A DNA stretch of 64,000 nucleotides from Aegilops tauschii subsp. strangulata (GCF_002575655.3 NC_053036.3:647797387-647861386); one strand, 5' to 3'. Shown: positions 48,089-59,995, counted from the stretch's first letter. A program made the numbers and translations. The notes: a model not told the origin generated them from the letters alone.

Positions 48089-49242
48089 ATGTCGACGCTG
48101 CTGCCCGACGAGGGCATGGCGAGGGTGCGCCGCAAGAAGGACTTCCGCCACATGGAGCGCGTCGACGGCCGCATGCTCAACATCCTCCAGGGCCTCGAGC
48201 TCCACGCCAACGTCTTCTCCCCCGACGAGCAGGCCAGGATCGTCGCCTGCGTCCTCGACCTCCAGGACCAAGGCCGCCGCGGCCGCCTCCGAGGTATTAT
48301 CCAACCTTCCCCCTCTTCTTCTCCAACACTTCTCCGATGAATCAATCAATCAATTCCTTCTTCCTCCCCCGATCTTGATCTGACGAGCTCGGTTCTTCTC
48401 CGGCGCGTGTGACTGCAGAGCGGACCTACTCGGAGCCGCGCAAGTGGATGCGGGGCAAGGGCCGGGCCACGATCCAGTTCGGCTGCTGCTACAACTACGC
48501 CGCCGACCGGGACGGCAACCCGCCGGGCATCGTGCGGGACGAGTCCGTCGACCCGCTGCCGCCGCTCCTCGCCGCCATGGCGCGCCGCCTCGTGCTCTGG
48601 CGCGTGCTCCCGCCCTCCTGCGTGCCCGACAGCTGCATCGTCAACGTCTACGACGTCGACGACTGCATCCCGCCGCACGTCGACCACCACGACTTCCTCC
48701 GCCCCTTCTGCACCGCCTCCTTCCTCGCCGAGGCGCCCATCCTCTTCGGCAGGGACATGCGGGTGGTCGCCCCCGGGGAGTTCTCCGCCGCGGCCTCCAT
48801 CCCGCTGCCCGTGGGGTCCGTGCTCGTGCTCGCCGGCAACGGCGCCGACGTCGCCAAGCACTGCGTCCCCGCCGTGCCGGCCAAGAGGATCTCCATCACG
48901 TTCAGGAAGATGGACGCCTCCAAGGTCCCGTTCGGCTTCCGGCCCGACCCGCTGCTGCAGAGCCTCGCGGCTGCTGTGGTCCGGCCGGCGATGACAGCGG
49001 CGAGCGCGCCTCCGAACAGAGCAGCCTGGGAGCAGGGCCAGGGCGAGCCGGCCAAGCATGCCACACCTCAGCAGCAGCAGCAGCAACCGGCGGCGCCTCT
49101 GTACCAGGCTGCTGCTGCTGTTAGGGCGGGACAGACACAGTCACAGAGCCCCGGCGGCGGAGTGCCTTTCAGCCTCTCCACCGACGAGTTCCCGGCGCTT
49201 GGTGCCTCGCCGGCCAGCGGACGAAGGCCGGGAAGGAGATAA
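48089..49242 (+). CDS. ALKBH10B: ALKBH9/10-type RNA (m6A) demethylase, two exons
   Basis: Exons 48089-48293 and 48419-49242 (intron GT-AG, phase joined in a Glu codon); 1029 bp, 342 residues. This is a 2-oxoglutarate/Fe(II) dioxygenase close to plant ALKBH9B/ALKBH10B, which remove N6-methyl from adenosine in mRNA. Iron ligands H155 and D157 (PPHVDHHDF) and H216 (AKHCVPAV) are seen, and R225-x5-R231 (RISITFR) for 2-oxoglutarate. Other family marks are RKWMRGKGR, QFGCCYNYA and LPVGSVLVL. The C-terminus has a Gln run and a final STDEFPALG motif. It is shorter than the roughly 500-570 residues of the Arabidopsis proteins because the N-terminal low-complexity part is absent. All catalytic residues are present. 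The exact 9B/10B orthology is not settled by eye. Confidence 0.9.
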
Positions 49243-49600
49243 AAAACTCAATTTTTTGAAAGATGATGAGTTGCGAGATACTGTACTTCAGTTTGTTGGA
49301 GCTCCATGTATTAACGACATTCATTCATTCATCCCATGTATTAAAGAAAGAAAACTTATATTACTATATGAGTACATTGATGATGATGATCTACTCTGAT
49401 TGAGTTGGTTTGATGATCCACTACAATCCGTGGCTCATGAAATTTCAAAGATGGCACTATCAAATGACCGCCGATTTCTAAATACTAATAGTGACTTACT
49501 ATACATTTTCTTTTTACCATTATGTTCAGCATATTTTTCAGTTTTGTCTCCGCAAATAAAGTTTAAACAGCGAGAAGGGGTGTGTTCCTTGATTCAATTC
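49243..49600 (+). other. 3' flank of the ALKBH gene, includes copy A of a diverged duplication
   Basis: Likely 3' UTR. The stretch 49390-49575 is similar to 50017-50172: CTCTGATTGA/CTCTAATTGA, GATGATCCACTACAATC/ATGATCAGCTCCAATC, and a shared AATAAAGTTTAAACAGC at the end. AATAAA within it could act as a poly(A) signal. Confidence 0.5.
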
Positions 49601-50016
49601 ATTACGGCATCTCCAACACAAGCCCTCAAACTGCCCGCAACTGTTTGAACTGGGCGGCCCGAACACACTTTTCCATCCAACACCGTTCAAACCTTGCCAC
49701 ATACACAACGGACACCCCGGATCCATCCAAAACCTCTCCCGCGCCCGCATCCTCTCTCATCCGCGCCCGCGGCATTAAAAACAGGCGTGTTGGAGAAACC
49801 CACTCTGATGCCTGCTTGCCCTAGCTGGTCCCCGCTATTTTATAATTGTCCATGCCTGACACAATCCGCACCGCCCCACCGTCGCTCCCGCTCCTCCTCA
49901 CTGCACCACCTCCACCATGACCACGAGCCCTGAAGTGACCTGGGATAACCTTACGGCAGAGCAAAAATACTATCTCTCGACTCATCTTAGAGTAAATCAT
50001 CATTAGAGTAACCCGA
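49601..50016. other. Insert between the duplicated segments, partly Harbinger-like
   Basis: GGCATCTCCAACACAAGCCC at 49606 is like a Harbinger terminal repeat (compare 40732). The GC-rich part that follows ends with a short frame beginning MTTSPEVTWDNLTAEQK near 49917. No right terminus is found. Possibly a truncated or decayed element. I do not recognise the peptide. Confidence 0.35.
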
Positions 50017-50172
50017 TTTACTCTAATTGATCTGCTATAATGATCAGCTCCAATCAGTGGTTCATGAAGTTTCTAAGATAGACTATAAAAGTAGTGGGTT
50101 CAATTCTATCAACAGTAATGAGATATCCTCTTACCACTTCATCGGCAGAAATAAAGTTTAAACAGCAAGTAG
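50017..50172. repeat. Copy B of the diverged duplication
   Basis: See 49390-49575. The two share order and spacing over about 160-190 bp with many substitutions, ending in AATAAAGTTTAAACAGC. 50173-50512 has nothing I recognise. Confidence 0.55.
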
Positions 50173-50512
50173 AGGCAAAAGGAATTAATGATCTCATGTG
50201 GACTTGAGAAACAAAATCTGAACTACAGAGAAAATTGCTGCCTTGGAAGAAAAAATTGTTGAAAATCAGGTCACTGGAATCTACTGCCTGCCAAATCACC
50301 ATCTCATGTCGATTTCGGCTACTGCCGTAGTATCAGACCGTTTCTCCATTCAGCTACTTCTACTCGGTACCTATTTTCATTGCAGCATTCTTTATACTGA
50401 AAAAAAAAAGTTGACCTGCAGCCATCAAGAACACAAGTGTTGCACGATTGAACCAACGTCTTTGCCAAGGTGAACAAATAAAGTATATAGTTGAAACCAT
50501 CTCCATACCTTC

Positions 50513-50599
50513 TACTCCCTCCATTCCAAATTACTCGTCGTGGTTTTAGTTCAAAATTTGAACTAAAACCACGACGAGTAATTTGGAACGGAGGGAGTA
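50513..50599. mobile_element. Stowaway MITE, almost perfect hairpin
   Basis: TA-flanked, CTCCCTCCATTCCAAATTAC to its reverse ending GGAACGGAGGGAG. The centre is AGTTCAAAATTTGAACT. The two halves pair nearly base for base. It lies 108 bases past the ZPR1 stop codon, so probably in or next to its 3' UTR. Confidence 0.9.
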
Positions 50600-50706
50600 T
50601 TGATTAGGTTCATTCGTAAAACAAAAATTGAATACACCACGAAGTACCAAATTTCAAATTACAGGTTACAACATTGTGCACAACAAGAAGACTAAACCAA
50701 TATCTA

Positions 50707-53700
50707 TTATGACGTGCTCGTCGTGTTGTAAGCCATGTCCGCAGAGGACGTGTCCATGTCATTCAAGCCCAGCTCCTCGTTTTGCTCCCAGCTCCTCTCA
50801 TACTCCTCAACTGCAATTCAATTCACAGACAAGCAGGTACTGGAATATTAATACATATTTTCAGCAATTCAAAACAATGACAAAACAAAAAAGTTTGCAA
50901 CGAGCAGTATCATTTCTTGTTAGCTGTTTGTCATCTTACTTGTTAGCTGTTTGTCATCTTCTAGCGAATCTGTCGCTGGAGCAATAAACGAAGCCGCCAA
51001 TGCATCATCAAGAATTAAAGTCCATGGCTCTTCTAGATTTAGAAGCTGAAATATACAGATACACATTAAAATATGTATGTAACAGATTGAAGGAAATCAT
51101 TAACAGATTAACTCATGGCATCCTTCGACACCTATGCTGAAAAGGGACACCCAAAATAGCAGGTTATTTTCCACATGTTAGTAATAATTACATTCAATTC
51201 TGGACAGTAATTCAAAAAAAAAAACGATTTGCTCCATGTTTACCAAGAAAAGAACGCTGCCAGACAGCTTAGACTTTAACAAGTACTCCTTCCGTCCCAT
51301 AATATAAGAGCGTTTTTTACACTATACTAATGTAAAAAACGTTATACTAATGTAAAAAACGCTTTTATATTATGGGATAGAGGGAGTATAACTTTGCTCA
51401 AGAACTGATGTGTGCTTTATAATATTCTGAAGATTAGGTGAAATAGAACCCTTGCTACAGCGACAATGTTCAACATATCAAAAGGAAAAAATACCAACCT
51501 TTGCTAATCTCTCTGTGAAACCATCCCATTTCTTCTTCTTCCATTCATATGTGCTGTCACCCAACTGGAATCCATGAACTCGCTCCAGTGCTGCAAGCCC
51601 AAAAAGATGCATATATTTGAGTTTCAGGAGGAAATTTGTACCCATAACAATTCTAACGATCACATCGTATTCTGGTGTACTTCACATCGACATAAGTTGC
51701 ACAAACTCTGTTGGAACACAAAAGCTTCCACAAACTTCAATTTTTTTAAATCTTCCTCTAAATCTAACGTATATGCATACCTGAAAGTGCAGAGAGTAAC
51801 AAACATACATGTGCCACAATATTTCGAATAAATTCCTGCCTAGTCATATACTGTTAAGCTGTTGGCAAAAGAGATGGGCCTACGTCTAGCTATGAGAGGA
51901 ACATCAACTATGCAACTTACCTACTAGATACTTCCATCTCATACAAGCTACGAAAAAAAATACTGGAAGACACACCTTTGACTAGAATTAGCATGGCTCT
52001 TGCAGTCAATTTTGGTCCCATAAACAGAAGAGGCATGAGTATATAAGTGGCGAACATACCCTCGCATATTTTCACAATTAAACCTTCAACTGTTGTCACA
52101 ATGCCACCCAGTGTTCCGCTTGACAGCTCCAACTCAAGTTCAGGTACACTAACTGCTGCTGAATCTGACTGAAAAAGTTAAGAGGTCTGAATCAACTAAG
52201 TTACATATGATCCTTTTTGGTTTTGCTAAATAATGGATAGTGGAGCCTATTCATCCATTTTGGTATGAAGAAACTGTAGTAAGATTCAACCCAACACATA
52301 TCATGTTCCTTAATTACACAAGTATCACAAAGTTAAACTGTATTCACTCGCTAAAAGCTCCAGGTTAGGTAGTCCAAAACAGCCGAGTCATAACTAAATA
52401 ACTACCAGCTCAATTGAAGAAGAAAATTACAAGGGGTAAGACACAAAGAAGTAACACTAATGTTCCCCGTTACATATGTACAATCATTAATCTAATGCAC
52501 ATATATGGAAACTAAAAGATTTGCATGGAGAATGAGAGAATGGGAAAGAGTAAATTTCTAACCTTTATGACATCACGACTAAGATCTTTTACATTTCGCA
52601 CAATCAGTGTTGTTTTCTTTCCTTTAGCTGGGATTTCACCACCAGGCTTCAACTGGTTAACGAGACAGTGGCATTTTTTAGTTCAGAAGTGTGACCAAGT
52701 ACAACACTGGTAAATCCAGTTCTTTTTTATATGGAAAAAAATAATCAAATATGACACTGGAACTGACCTCTGAGTTGCGATAGCCACATGCATCACATGA
52801 TGTAGCCATAACAATCACCTCTCGAAAATATGGGATTTCTACCAAAGGTTAAGGATCAGACACTAGTAAATACTGATTACTTGCAGCATTGCACCTCCAT
52901 ATAGTAGGATTGATCACATAAACAAAGCTACCAGAACCAAAAACTACAGTCTTTCTGAGATTGAATTTAAGGTGGAAAGGATACTTGTAGAAAAGAATCG
53001 TGTGACACACTCAGTAGCACAGGCCGCACATGTTGATGGTAAAGTATCAACCTGCCCAATTAAATTTTGTGAGGCATAAGTAAGAGATCTTAATAATTGT
53101 TGATATAATTTTTAGGCGGCTGAACAGACGTACCTCTTCTGGTGCTGAATATCTATACAGGGCTGCAGTAATTTCATCAGAGTTTCCCTGAGCTATAGCA
53201 CGGCGACCTGCAACAGCTCCAACTGAACCATGTGGAATCCTTTGCAGCCCACCAGAGTTTCCTTCCACTGTTGAAGCATCCTGAGAAGAGTCTCCAGATT
53301 CTTTGGTTGGTTCAGCAAGAAAACCAAGTGCTGCTTGTTGTTCATATGTCCTCTCATAGAATCTCAAAGATAACAAAGGATCCGATGAAGGTGCATTCCT
53401 GTTGATATACGCAGATAGATCAATATACGTCCAATTGCAAGTACTTAATGTGTGTGTGGAGCTATCAGCTATGTGCACCATAAGCCGTCACTCAAACTAC
53501 TACAGGTTGTGCAGATTGCTGAATGAAGATTGAAACTCTGTGCTCTTGCCAAAGTACATTTCTCTACCCTGAACTCTAAAGACCATTTGAATTGCAACCC
53601 TCAAATATGAAAGGAATTTACTCCACACCCCTCAGTTGACTACGCAGATTTTTTGGCTGACATGTGTGGCACATGTTTTGTTTAGTTGATGTGGCGCCTA

Positions 53701-56700
53701 CATGGGAAATGTAGATAACAGTGGGAAAATCAAGGAATTATTTAATGATAAATAATTTCTACATCCCATAATTTATTTACAGATTAGTTGAATTTCATAA
53801 TTAATATATAATAATCCAAATTTACAGTTTTAAACACACATGCCTTACCCATATTTCCTTGGATATCATTCACAATTTTCTGTTTTAGTATTTATCTTTA
53901 CTTTTACGACCGTTTCTATTATTTGATGAGAAAGAAGAAACAAATGTAGTTTGAAGTACAGATATGCTTAGAAGTTAGAACTATTCTTTCATGACAAAGC
54001 AATTTTAAGATTCCAAGTATTCTCATCTCAAATAATATGAACTCTGAAGGCTACAAAAAACTTACGGGTTCTCGATGAAGCTGTTACCAGAAGCATCATC
54101 AAGAATAAAGGTAAAATCAGCTTCCCCTGATCCAAGAGATCTCAATTTTACCAAGAACTGTTCAATAGCTTCAGCCTTTTCAGGATCCACTTTCTGCAGG
54201 TACCAAAAGACAATTAGTGTGTATCACTAGGTGGCTCAATTGTAATTCAAAAACTCAGCAGACAAGCCACAAGCTTCACCTTTCTTTCATCCTGAAGTGC
54301 TTGCAACTCACTAACAGCTCGCATAATGCTCCCTTCCACCTAATACGTGACAAAAAAGCTAAGTAAACTAACAATACAAGAAAATAATTTAGAAGGAACC
54401 ATCTCCCTGGAATTATATACAGAAAATGATGAAGCGTACTGTTGAAAGTGTTCCACGTTGAGCTTCCGGAGGGATCTCAAAGTCTAGTTCTGGAATCTGC
54501 ATATAAGTCAAAGTGTAAAAGAACATAAAACACAGTGAATATGTGTATAGCACAAATCCATTAATAAGTGCACGGATCAGCATTACCTTAATAGTTGCTG
54601 AATCAGATTTCACAACTTGGCGGTTCAGTATCTGTACCAGAACAGCTTGTCAGTGACATGAATATGGATAGGAAGCCAAATGCATATGGATTTAAATGCG
54701 AAGTGAGGCTCACAGCTGTTAATGCAGTGAGGTATGGAAGAAGGTGGTTCAGTAATAGAGATCACAGCAATAATACACATCACAAGTAAAAAAAAGGTGC
54801 CAGCGCAAGATATACACAGATAATAATGAATAATACAGTGAGCCTATATAATCCATTAACATAAATGTGGTGGCAATTAACTGGTGAACTGGGACTCGTT
54901 GCAGCGAAGAACATATGAAATGCGTACAACAGCAAACAACTTTTCAGGTGCAAATTGTAACACTAAAACAATGCAACATTTCAATCATTTGGAGTCGCCA
55001 GAAACAGATGTTACAATCTATCAAACAAGATCATGTTTTGTGGTTGGAATACACAAGTATGTGAGATGTAGGTGTTGGATATCAATCAAAATGAAGTGAT
55101 GCTCTTAAACAAACTTCACAAATTTTCTGCAATGAGAAATTGAGAATGCGCCATGGGTAAAGTTGATCTGGTTACTCTATGGACCTGGTGCCCATCATGC
55201 TCAGGTTTATCTTGGTGGAGGAATGTTATTGGCATTTAAGATATTAACCACAGTATTACTCACTACATCCCAAGTTATGGAGCTTCTATCTTGCTTCGGA
55301 GAGATTTTTAGTCCAACCGAGAGATACTGGCTGACAAGTTTAACTGCCTATTTTTTCGCTCTCAATCAAGATGCCACAGTTCAAGAATTCTTAGCTACTG
55401 CGCACTTACATACTCTCTTAGCTTTCTCCCTTTCAGTTCAAGCATGTGAGGAGAGCTTCCGCTCGTTATCCAGCTATACGTGACTCTGTTATTCACGCGC
55501 TGGATCAGAATGATATTAGAACATTTGCTTGGGGACCTCTCACTATTTTTTGGTGAACAGGTTCTACAGATTTTTGTTTGAAAGAGTACCATCAGACCTA
55601 GCGTTGAGAAGTATTTGGAAATCTAATTGTTTAATACTCCACCTGAACACGAAGGGTATGATGCTCCATTGACAGTGGCAGCTTGATTCATGGTCGCAAG
55701 TGTGATTTATATCCTAATAACGTCCTGGAAACTCGTGATCGTTTGTCTGGCTGTAATTTTGCGTGGGATTTCTAAGCATTCATTGGGACCTTCACAGGCC
55801 AATTGCCCCATGCCTCGGTTCTGCTTTGCAGCACTTTGTTGGCCTTTGTTTCGTGGACATAGTAGCAACGCACCATGCGCCTCCTGGAATATTTGGAAGG
55901 AAGGAACGGGTTCATCTTTCAAGGACAGCCACCCTCATTTGCTTGCTGGAAAATTCACTTTCAAAGTAACCTACAGCTTCGCCGTTTGAGTGAAGCTGTA
56001 GGTTACTTGTCTAGATACAGAGTAGTTTAGTTCAACCTCTACTTGACTGGTTGCTTAATCTGTTTGTTCAAGTTCCTTTTCTTTTGTTCTCACTTCTATC
56101 CATCTTGGATATGTACAGTTTGTAAGATATACTACTTCTTTATTATGAAATCCACACCCTACGCTGTCTCAGTCAATAAAAAGAGAAGACAAGAAAGAGA
56201 GAGGTACCTCAGGCTGCCCCTTGGGGACTTTCAAAGTGTAGCAGCATCCCTTGGGCTGGAGCTGCCCAGCAAACTGAACCTCGTTGTTCCTAGCACACAG
56301 GCACACCAGGGTAAGACTTTACTTATACACTATAAATAATCCAACAATTCTACACTTGTGCTGCGACACGGACGCCACGTTACCTTTCGCTGCAATGCGG
56401 GCACTCGAAAGCCATCAGAACAACCTGCAGATTCACAGAGAAAATTTTCAACACATATCCCAAATCAAAACAGGAAGCTTTCTCCACGGACAAAGATCGA
56501 ACAGTAGTAGCTCCAGTTCACCTCCCGGAAGTGCGGGATCAGAGTCAGCAGTATCCTCGTCGTGCCCTGACAACCACAGCAAATCACAATTTACAAACGT
56601 CAGTAATATCCAGCCGAGGAACACAGTGCAGAAAGCAGAGAGGAAAGCGAAGGGAAAAGAAGATCGAGAGGCTCTCACGTTCTCGCCGCAGCGCATGCAG

Positions 56701-56810
56701 AGGGACTCGACCACGTGGAGCGGCGTGTCGCGCGCGCCCTCGTCGCCCGCCGACTCTGCTGCGGAGCGGATATCGACCACCACGCCCCTGTCCTCGCCGG
56801 AGCTCGCCAT
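50707..56810 (-). CDS. ZPR1: ZPR1 zinc-finger protein, 16 exons
   Basis: Exons, minus strand: 56810-56679, 56566-56522, 56424-56384, 56289-56208, 54631-54587, 54496-54440, 54339-54280, 54193-54066, 53398-53134, 53051-52985, 52838-52768, 52652-52563, 52168-52060, 51590-51499, 51045-50940, 50810-50707. All introns are GT-AG and phases agree; 1494 bp, 497 residues, the usual length for plant ZPR1. It has two zinc finger plus alpha/beta modules: CX2C pairs C38/C41 and C67/C70, then C293/C296 and C322/C325, each followed by KSDSA(T/A) and PELD/PELE segments. ZPR1 binds eEF1A and receptor kinase tails in other eukaryotes and helps eEF1A folding. The plant role is less clear. Intron 4 is unusually long (1.6 kb). 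It is convergent with the ALKBH gene. Confidence 0.93.
50916..50960. repeat. 23-bp tandem duplication across the exon 15 donor of ZPR1
   Basis: Two copies of CTTGTTAGCTGTTTGTCATC plus 2-3 bases, at 50916-50938 and 50939-50960. The right copy is the end of exon 15 and the left copy is the first intron bases. The GT donor (50938-50939) lies exactly at the joint of the copies. Confidence 0.9.
51284..51388. mobile_element. Stowaway MITE in ZPR1 intron 14
   Basis: TA-flanked, starts CTCCTTCCGTCCCATAATAT and ends with the reverse ATATTATGGGATAGAGGGAG. The hairpin core has AAGAGCGTTTTTTACACT and a small inner duplication of ATACTAATGTAAAAAACG. Length 101 bp between the TA pairs. Confidence 0.9.
55966..56006. 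other. Perfect 15-bp hairpin in ZPR1 intron 4
   Basis: GTAACCTACAGCTTC (55966-55980) and its exact reverse complement (55992-56006) with an 11-base loop. It lies in the 1.6-kb intron 54632-56207, which otherwise shows no recognised element although its size suggests an old insertion. Confidence 0.85.
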
Positions 56811-57258
56811 GGTGTGGCGCGGCGTCGCGCAGGGAGGTCGGTGCGGGCTGGGCTTCCCGAGGGAGGATGGTTCTTTCGGAAGCTCGCTGGCCGGGGAAGC
56901 AGGGTGGAGACCACCGGCACGGACGGCGGCAGGAGGGCGTGAGCGGCGGCGGCGGCGGCGCGAACCCTCGGGGGAGGCTTTCGTGGCTGTGGAGGAGGAG
57001 GATTTTGGGTAGTTGGGCTGGGGAAGATGCCGACCCAAATCCAGTAGAAGAAGAAGTCAGTCTCTAGGCAAAGATGGGCTGGGTTACGTGAAATGGACCA
57101 GGACATGGGCTGAAACCTACATGGGCTGAAGCCAACATCTTGCCAGGCTCAGGCCCCATTTGGGCCTGAAGGCCCGACCTGAAAACCCCAAACACAGAGA
57201 TGTTAAAAATGGAAGTTAAAAAAAGTAAATAATATGCTTCAAAAATTATTAATACAAA
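56811..57258 (-). promoter_or_regulatory. ZPR1 upstream region
   Basis: GC-rich leader (56811-57010) followed by mixed sequence. Long open frames across 56284-57106 are antisense or shifted readings of exon 1 and its flank. No TATA box is clear, as expected for a housekeeping gene. Confidence 0.4.
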
Positions 57259-57330
57259 CTCCATCCCAAATTGCGTTAGATACATTCGCATCTAGACAAA
57301 TCCAATACAAGTAATTTGGGACAGATGGAG
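57259..57330. mobile_element. Diverged short Stowaway-like MITE
   Basis: CTCCATCCCAAATTGCGT and the reverse of CTCCATCTGTCCCAAATTAC enclose 72 bp. TA follows on the right, while the left flank is AA, so one side of the duplication is mutated. Confidence 0.65.
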
Positions 57331-58200
57331 TATGTTTTAAATAGGAAAATAACAATGTTTTTTTTTTTGCCCTGCATCAGACTCAGGCTTGGGTTATGCA
57401 TAGGTACGTAATTTTATTGAATAATTATTGACGGGGTCAAAAAACATGTTCTGACTATGAGGCGATTGAATTTCTCATAGTCATGATGACTATGTCGCCA
57501 ATGCAAGGTCGGATCACCAACGCAAACACTCACTATGTAAGAAGCATAGTTGCAAGTGGGAGTGTTGGCCCCAAAGAAGAAGTCGTAGCCCTAAGGGCAA
57601 GATGGATGGTCAGAGACAATGAGGGTCATGGAGGGGGTGTGGAGGCAAGGTTGCGCTGTTGGTTGAGGGCCGGAAGGAGCAAGCAGGGTTGTAGAACGGA
57701 CCAGCTTGATGGTGAGTCGTCCCCCGATGATATGCAGTGTACCGTGAGAAATGATAAGGTGGGAGCGAACCGGACAAGGAGGAAGAGATGGAGGGGGTTT
57801 TGGATCATTGAAGAAAGATGGGATGGCTTGGGATGGAGATGAGATGCCGTCTTGAACATTACCATACAAGATTGTAACTCTTAACTTTTAAGTAACTATA
57901 CAAGAATATTTCGCAAGAAAAAAGAGGTTGAATTGCTAATAATTCTCTGCACAATTTCCATGTTTTGAGGAACTTTTATTTTTACGTGAATATGACTTTA
58001 TTCTTCAGACGACAGCCGAATTGTTTACAATCAGTGAAAAAATAAAATCAGAGGAATTATTGTCCAAAAAGACGGAGATCTACAACTATAACAAGATTTA
58101 GCATTACCATCAGCAACTTCATTTGCCTCCCTTTTGCACAAGGTGAAGTTCATCATCCCCAAAATCCATTAGGCACTTCAGTTTTTTAGACCAAACCACC
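57331..58200. other. Intergenic DNA, nothing recognised
   Basis: A 119-codon plus-strand frame at 57483-57842 has no recognisable domain and a patchwork composition; I do not call it a gene. The rest is AT-rich. Confidence 0.45.
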
Positions 58201-58440
58201 TTAGTATACTTTTGCTTGTTTTTTGTCGAAACAGCGCACTTTATTTATTCAAGAATGTTCTAGGGGTACAAACGTTAGTAGGAGGACTAGAGAGCCAAAT
58301 ATGGAGACCCACATCTAAGCTAGTAGCCATCCTTGCAATGTTATGAGCTTCAAAGTTATGCTCGCGCTGCTCGTGGTATATTTCATATGCCAAGAACCTA
58401 GAACTACGAATTTTGATTTCATTCGCAATCATGCAATAAA
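58201..58440 (-). pseudogene. LINE-type RNase H fragment
   Basis: The minus strand reads ARMATSLDVGLHIWLSSPP after EIYHEQREHNFEAHNI, the C-terminal part of the RNase H-like domain found at the end of plant LINE and related polyproteins (R..N..AH..AR.A). A stop follows near 58241. Upstream sequence is absent because the LTR element at 58462 begins there. Fragment only. Confidence 0.55.
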
Positions 58441-58884
58441 ACTCCCAGATTATTAGCCGCCTGAAAGATCGTGGATGTCGCCTAGAGGGGGTGAATAGGC
58501 GCTTTAAAATAATTACGGTTGAGGTTTAAACAAATGCGGAATAAACCTAGCGGTTAATTTGTCAAGCACAAAACCTACAACAACTAGGCTCACCTATATG
58601 CACCAACAACTTATGCTAAGCAAGAAAAACTACTTAGGTGATAGCAAGATATATGACAAGAAACAATATGGCTATCACAAAGTAAAGTGCATAAGTAAAG
58701 GGCTCGGGTAAGAGATAACCGAGGCACGCGGAGACGACGATGTATCCCGAAGTTCACACCCTTGCGGATGCTAATCTCCGTTTGGAGCGGTGTGGAGGCA
58801 CAATGCTCCCCAAGAAGCCACTAGGGCCACCGTAATCTCCTCACGCTCTCGCACAATGCAAGATGTCGTGATTCCACTAAGGGA

Positions 58885-58995
58885 CCCTTGAGGGCGGTCA
58901 CCGAACCCGTACAAATGGCAACCCTTGGGGGCGGTCACCGAACCCGTACACTTTGGCAACCCTTGGGGGCGGTCACCGGAACCCGTCAACCGATC
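58885..58995. repeat. 37-38-bp tandem repeat in LTR
   Basis: Three copies of CCCTTGGGGGCGGTCACCG followed by AACCCGTACA, starting at 58885, 58922 and 58960. Confidence 0.85.
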
Positions 58996-59516
58996 TCCAC
59001 AACCTAATTGGAGACCCCGAACACCACCAACCGTCTAGGGAGCCCAAGCACCCAAGAGGAACAAGCTCAAGGGTACCAAGCACCCAAGAGTAATAAGCTT
59101 CTCAACTTGTAACTTCCACGTATCACCGTGGAGAACTCAAACCGATGCACCAAATGCAATGGCAAGGGCACACGGAGTGCCCAAGTCCTTCTCTCTCAAA
59201 TCCCACCGAAGCAACTAATGCTAGGGAGGAAAATGAGAGGAAGAACAAGAAGGAGAACACCAAGAACTCCAAGATCTAGATCCAAGGGGTTCCCCTCACA
59301 TAGAGGAGAAAGTGATTGGTGGAAATGTGGATCTAGATCTCCTCTCTCTTTTCCCTCAAAAACTAGCAAGAATCCATGGAGGGATTGAGAGTTAGCAAGC
59401 TCGAAGAAGGTCAACAATGGGGGAAGAACACGAGCTCAAAGGATAAGGTTCATTGGGGAAGAAGACCCCCTTTTATAGGAGGGGGAAAATCCAACCGTTA
59501 TGCTTACAGCCCGCAC

Positions 59517-59995
59517 CGAGCGGTACTACCGCTCCTACGAGCGGTACTACCGCTACGGCGGAAGAAGCCCAGTGAAACAACACTGCAAACGGGCAACAGG
59601 GCGGTACTACTGCAGGAGCGGTACTACCGCCTGCCCTTGCGGAACTACCGCGCGACCACGGAAGTAAAAAATAACTGCCGCGCCTACAACCGCTGGAGCT
59701 AGCTACGAGAAAAAGGCGGCACGGTACTACCGCTCACAGGGAGCGGTACTACCGCGCAAGGGCGGATGTAAAAAATTACATCCGCGCCTACTACCGCACG
59801 CAATCAGCGACAGGATGCGAGGCAGTGGTACTACCGTTCACCAGGAGCGGTACTACCACGCAGGACGCGGAAGTAAAAAATTACTTCCGCGCCTACTTCC
59901 GTGCGCGCCAGCGTTCTGGGCTAGAGGCAGCGGTACTACCGCTCACAGGAGCGGTACTACCGCTCCCTTGAGCAGTACTACCGCACGCCACAGAG
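59517..59995. repeat. GAGCGGTACTACCGCTC palindrome array in LTR
   Basis: About fifteen copies of a near-palindromic GCGGTACTACCGC unit, often in pairs, interleaved with GCGGAAGTAAAAAATTACTT blocks. The whole segment can fold extensively. Degenerate copies (GCAGTACTACCGC) are present. Confidence 0.85.

Noticed and set aside
47641..48378. 245-codon frame overlapping the ALKBH start
   Set aside because: Shifted reading of the promoter and exon 1 of the demethylase gene. The 2OG-dioxygenase frame is clearly the real one.
48346..49086. 246-codon antisense frame in the ALKBH gene
   Set aside because: Antisense shadow of a GC-rich exon, rich in Arg/Gly/Asp without a domain.
56284..57106. Several 140-240-codon frames around ZPR1 exon 1
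   Set aside because: Shadows of GC-rich exon 1 and leader. ZPR1 splicing explains the region.
57483..57842. 119-codon plus-strand frame
   Set aside because: No domain, no recognisable promoter or splice context; likely chance.
59517..59995. CRISPR-like array of regularly spaced palindromes
   Set aside because: Spacers are themselves repeats, spacing is irregular and the window is a plant genome; it is an LTR-internal satellite.
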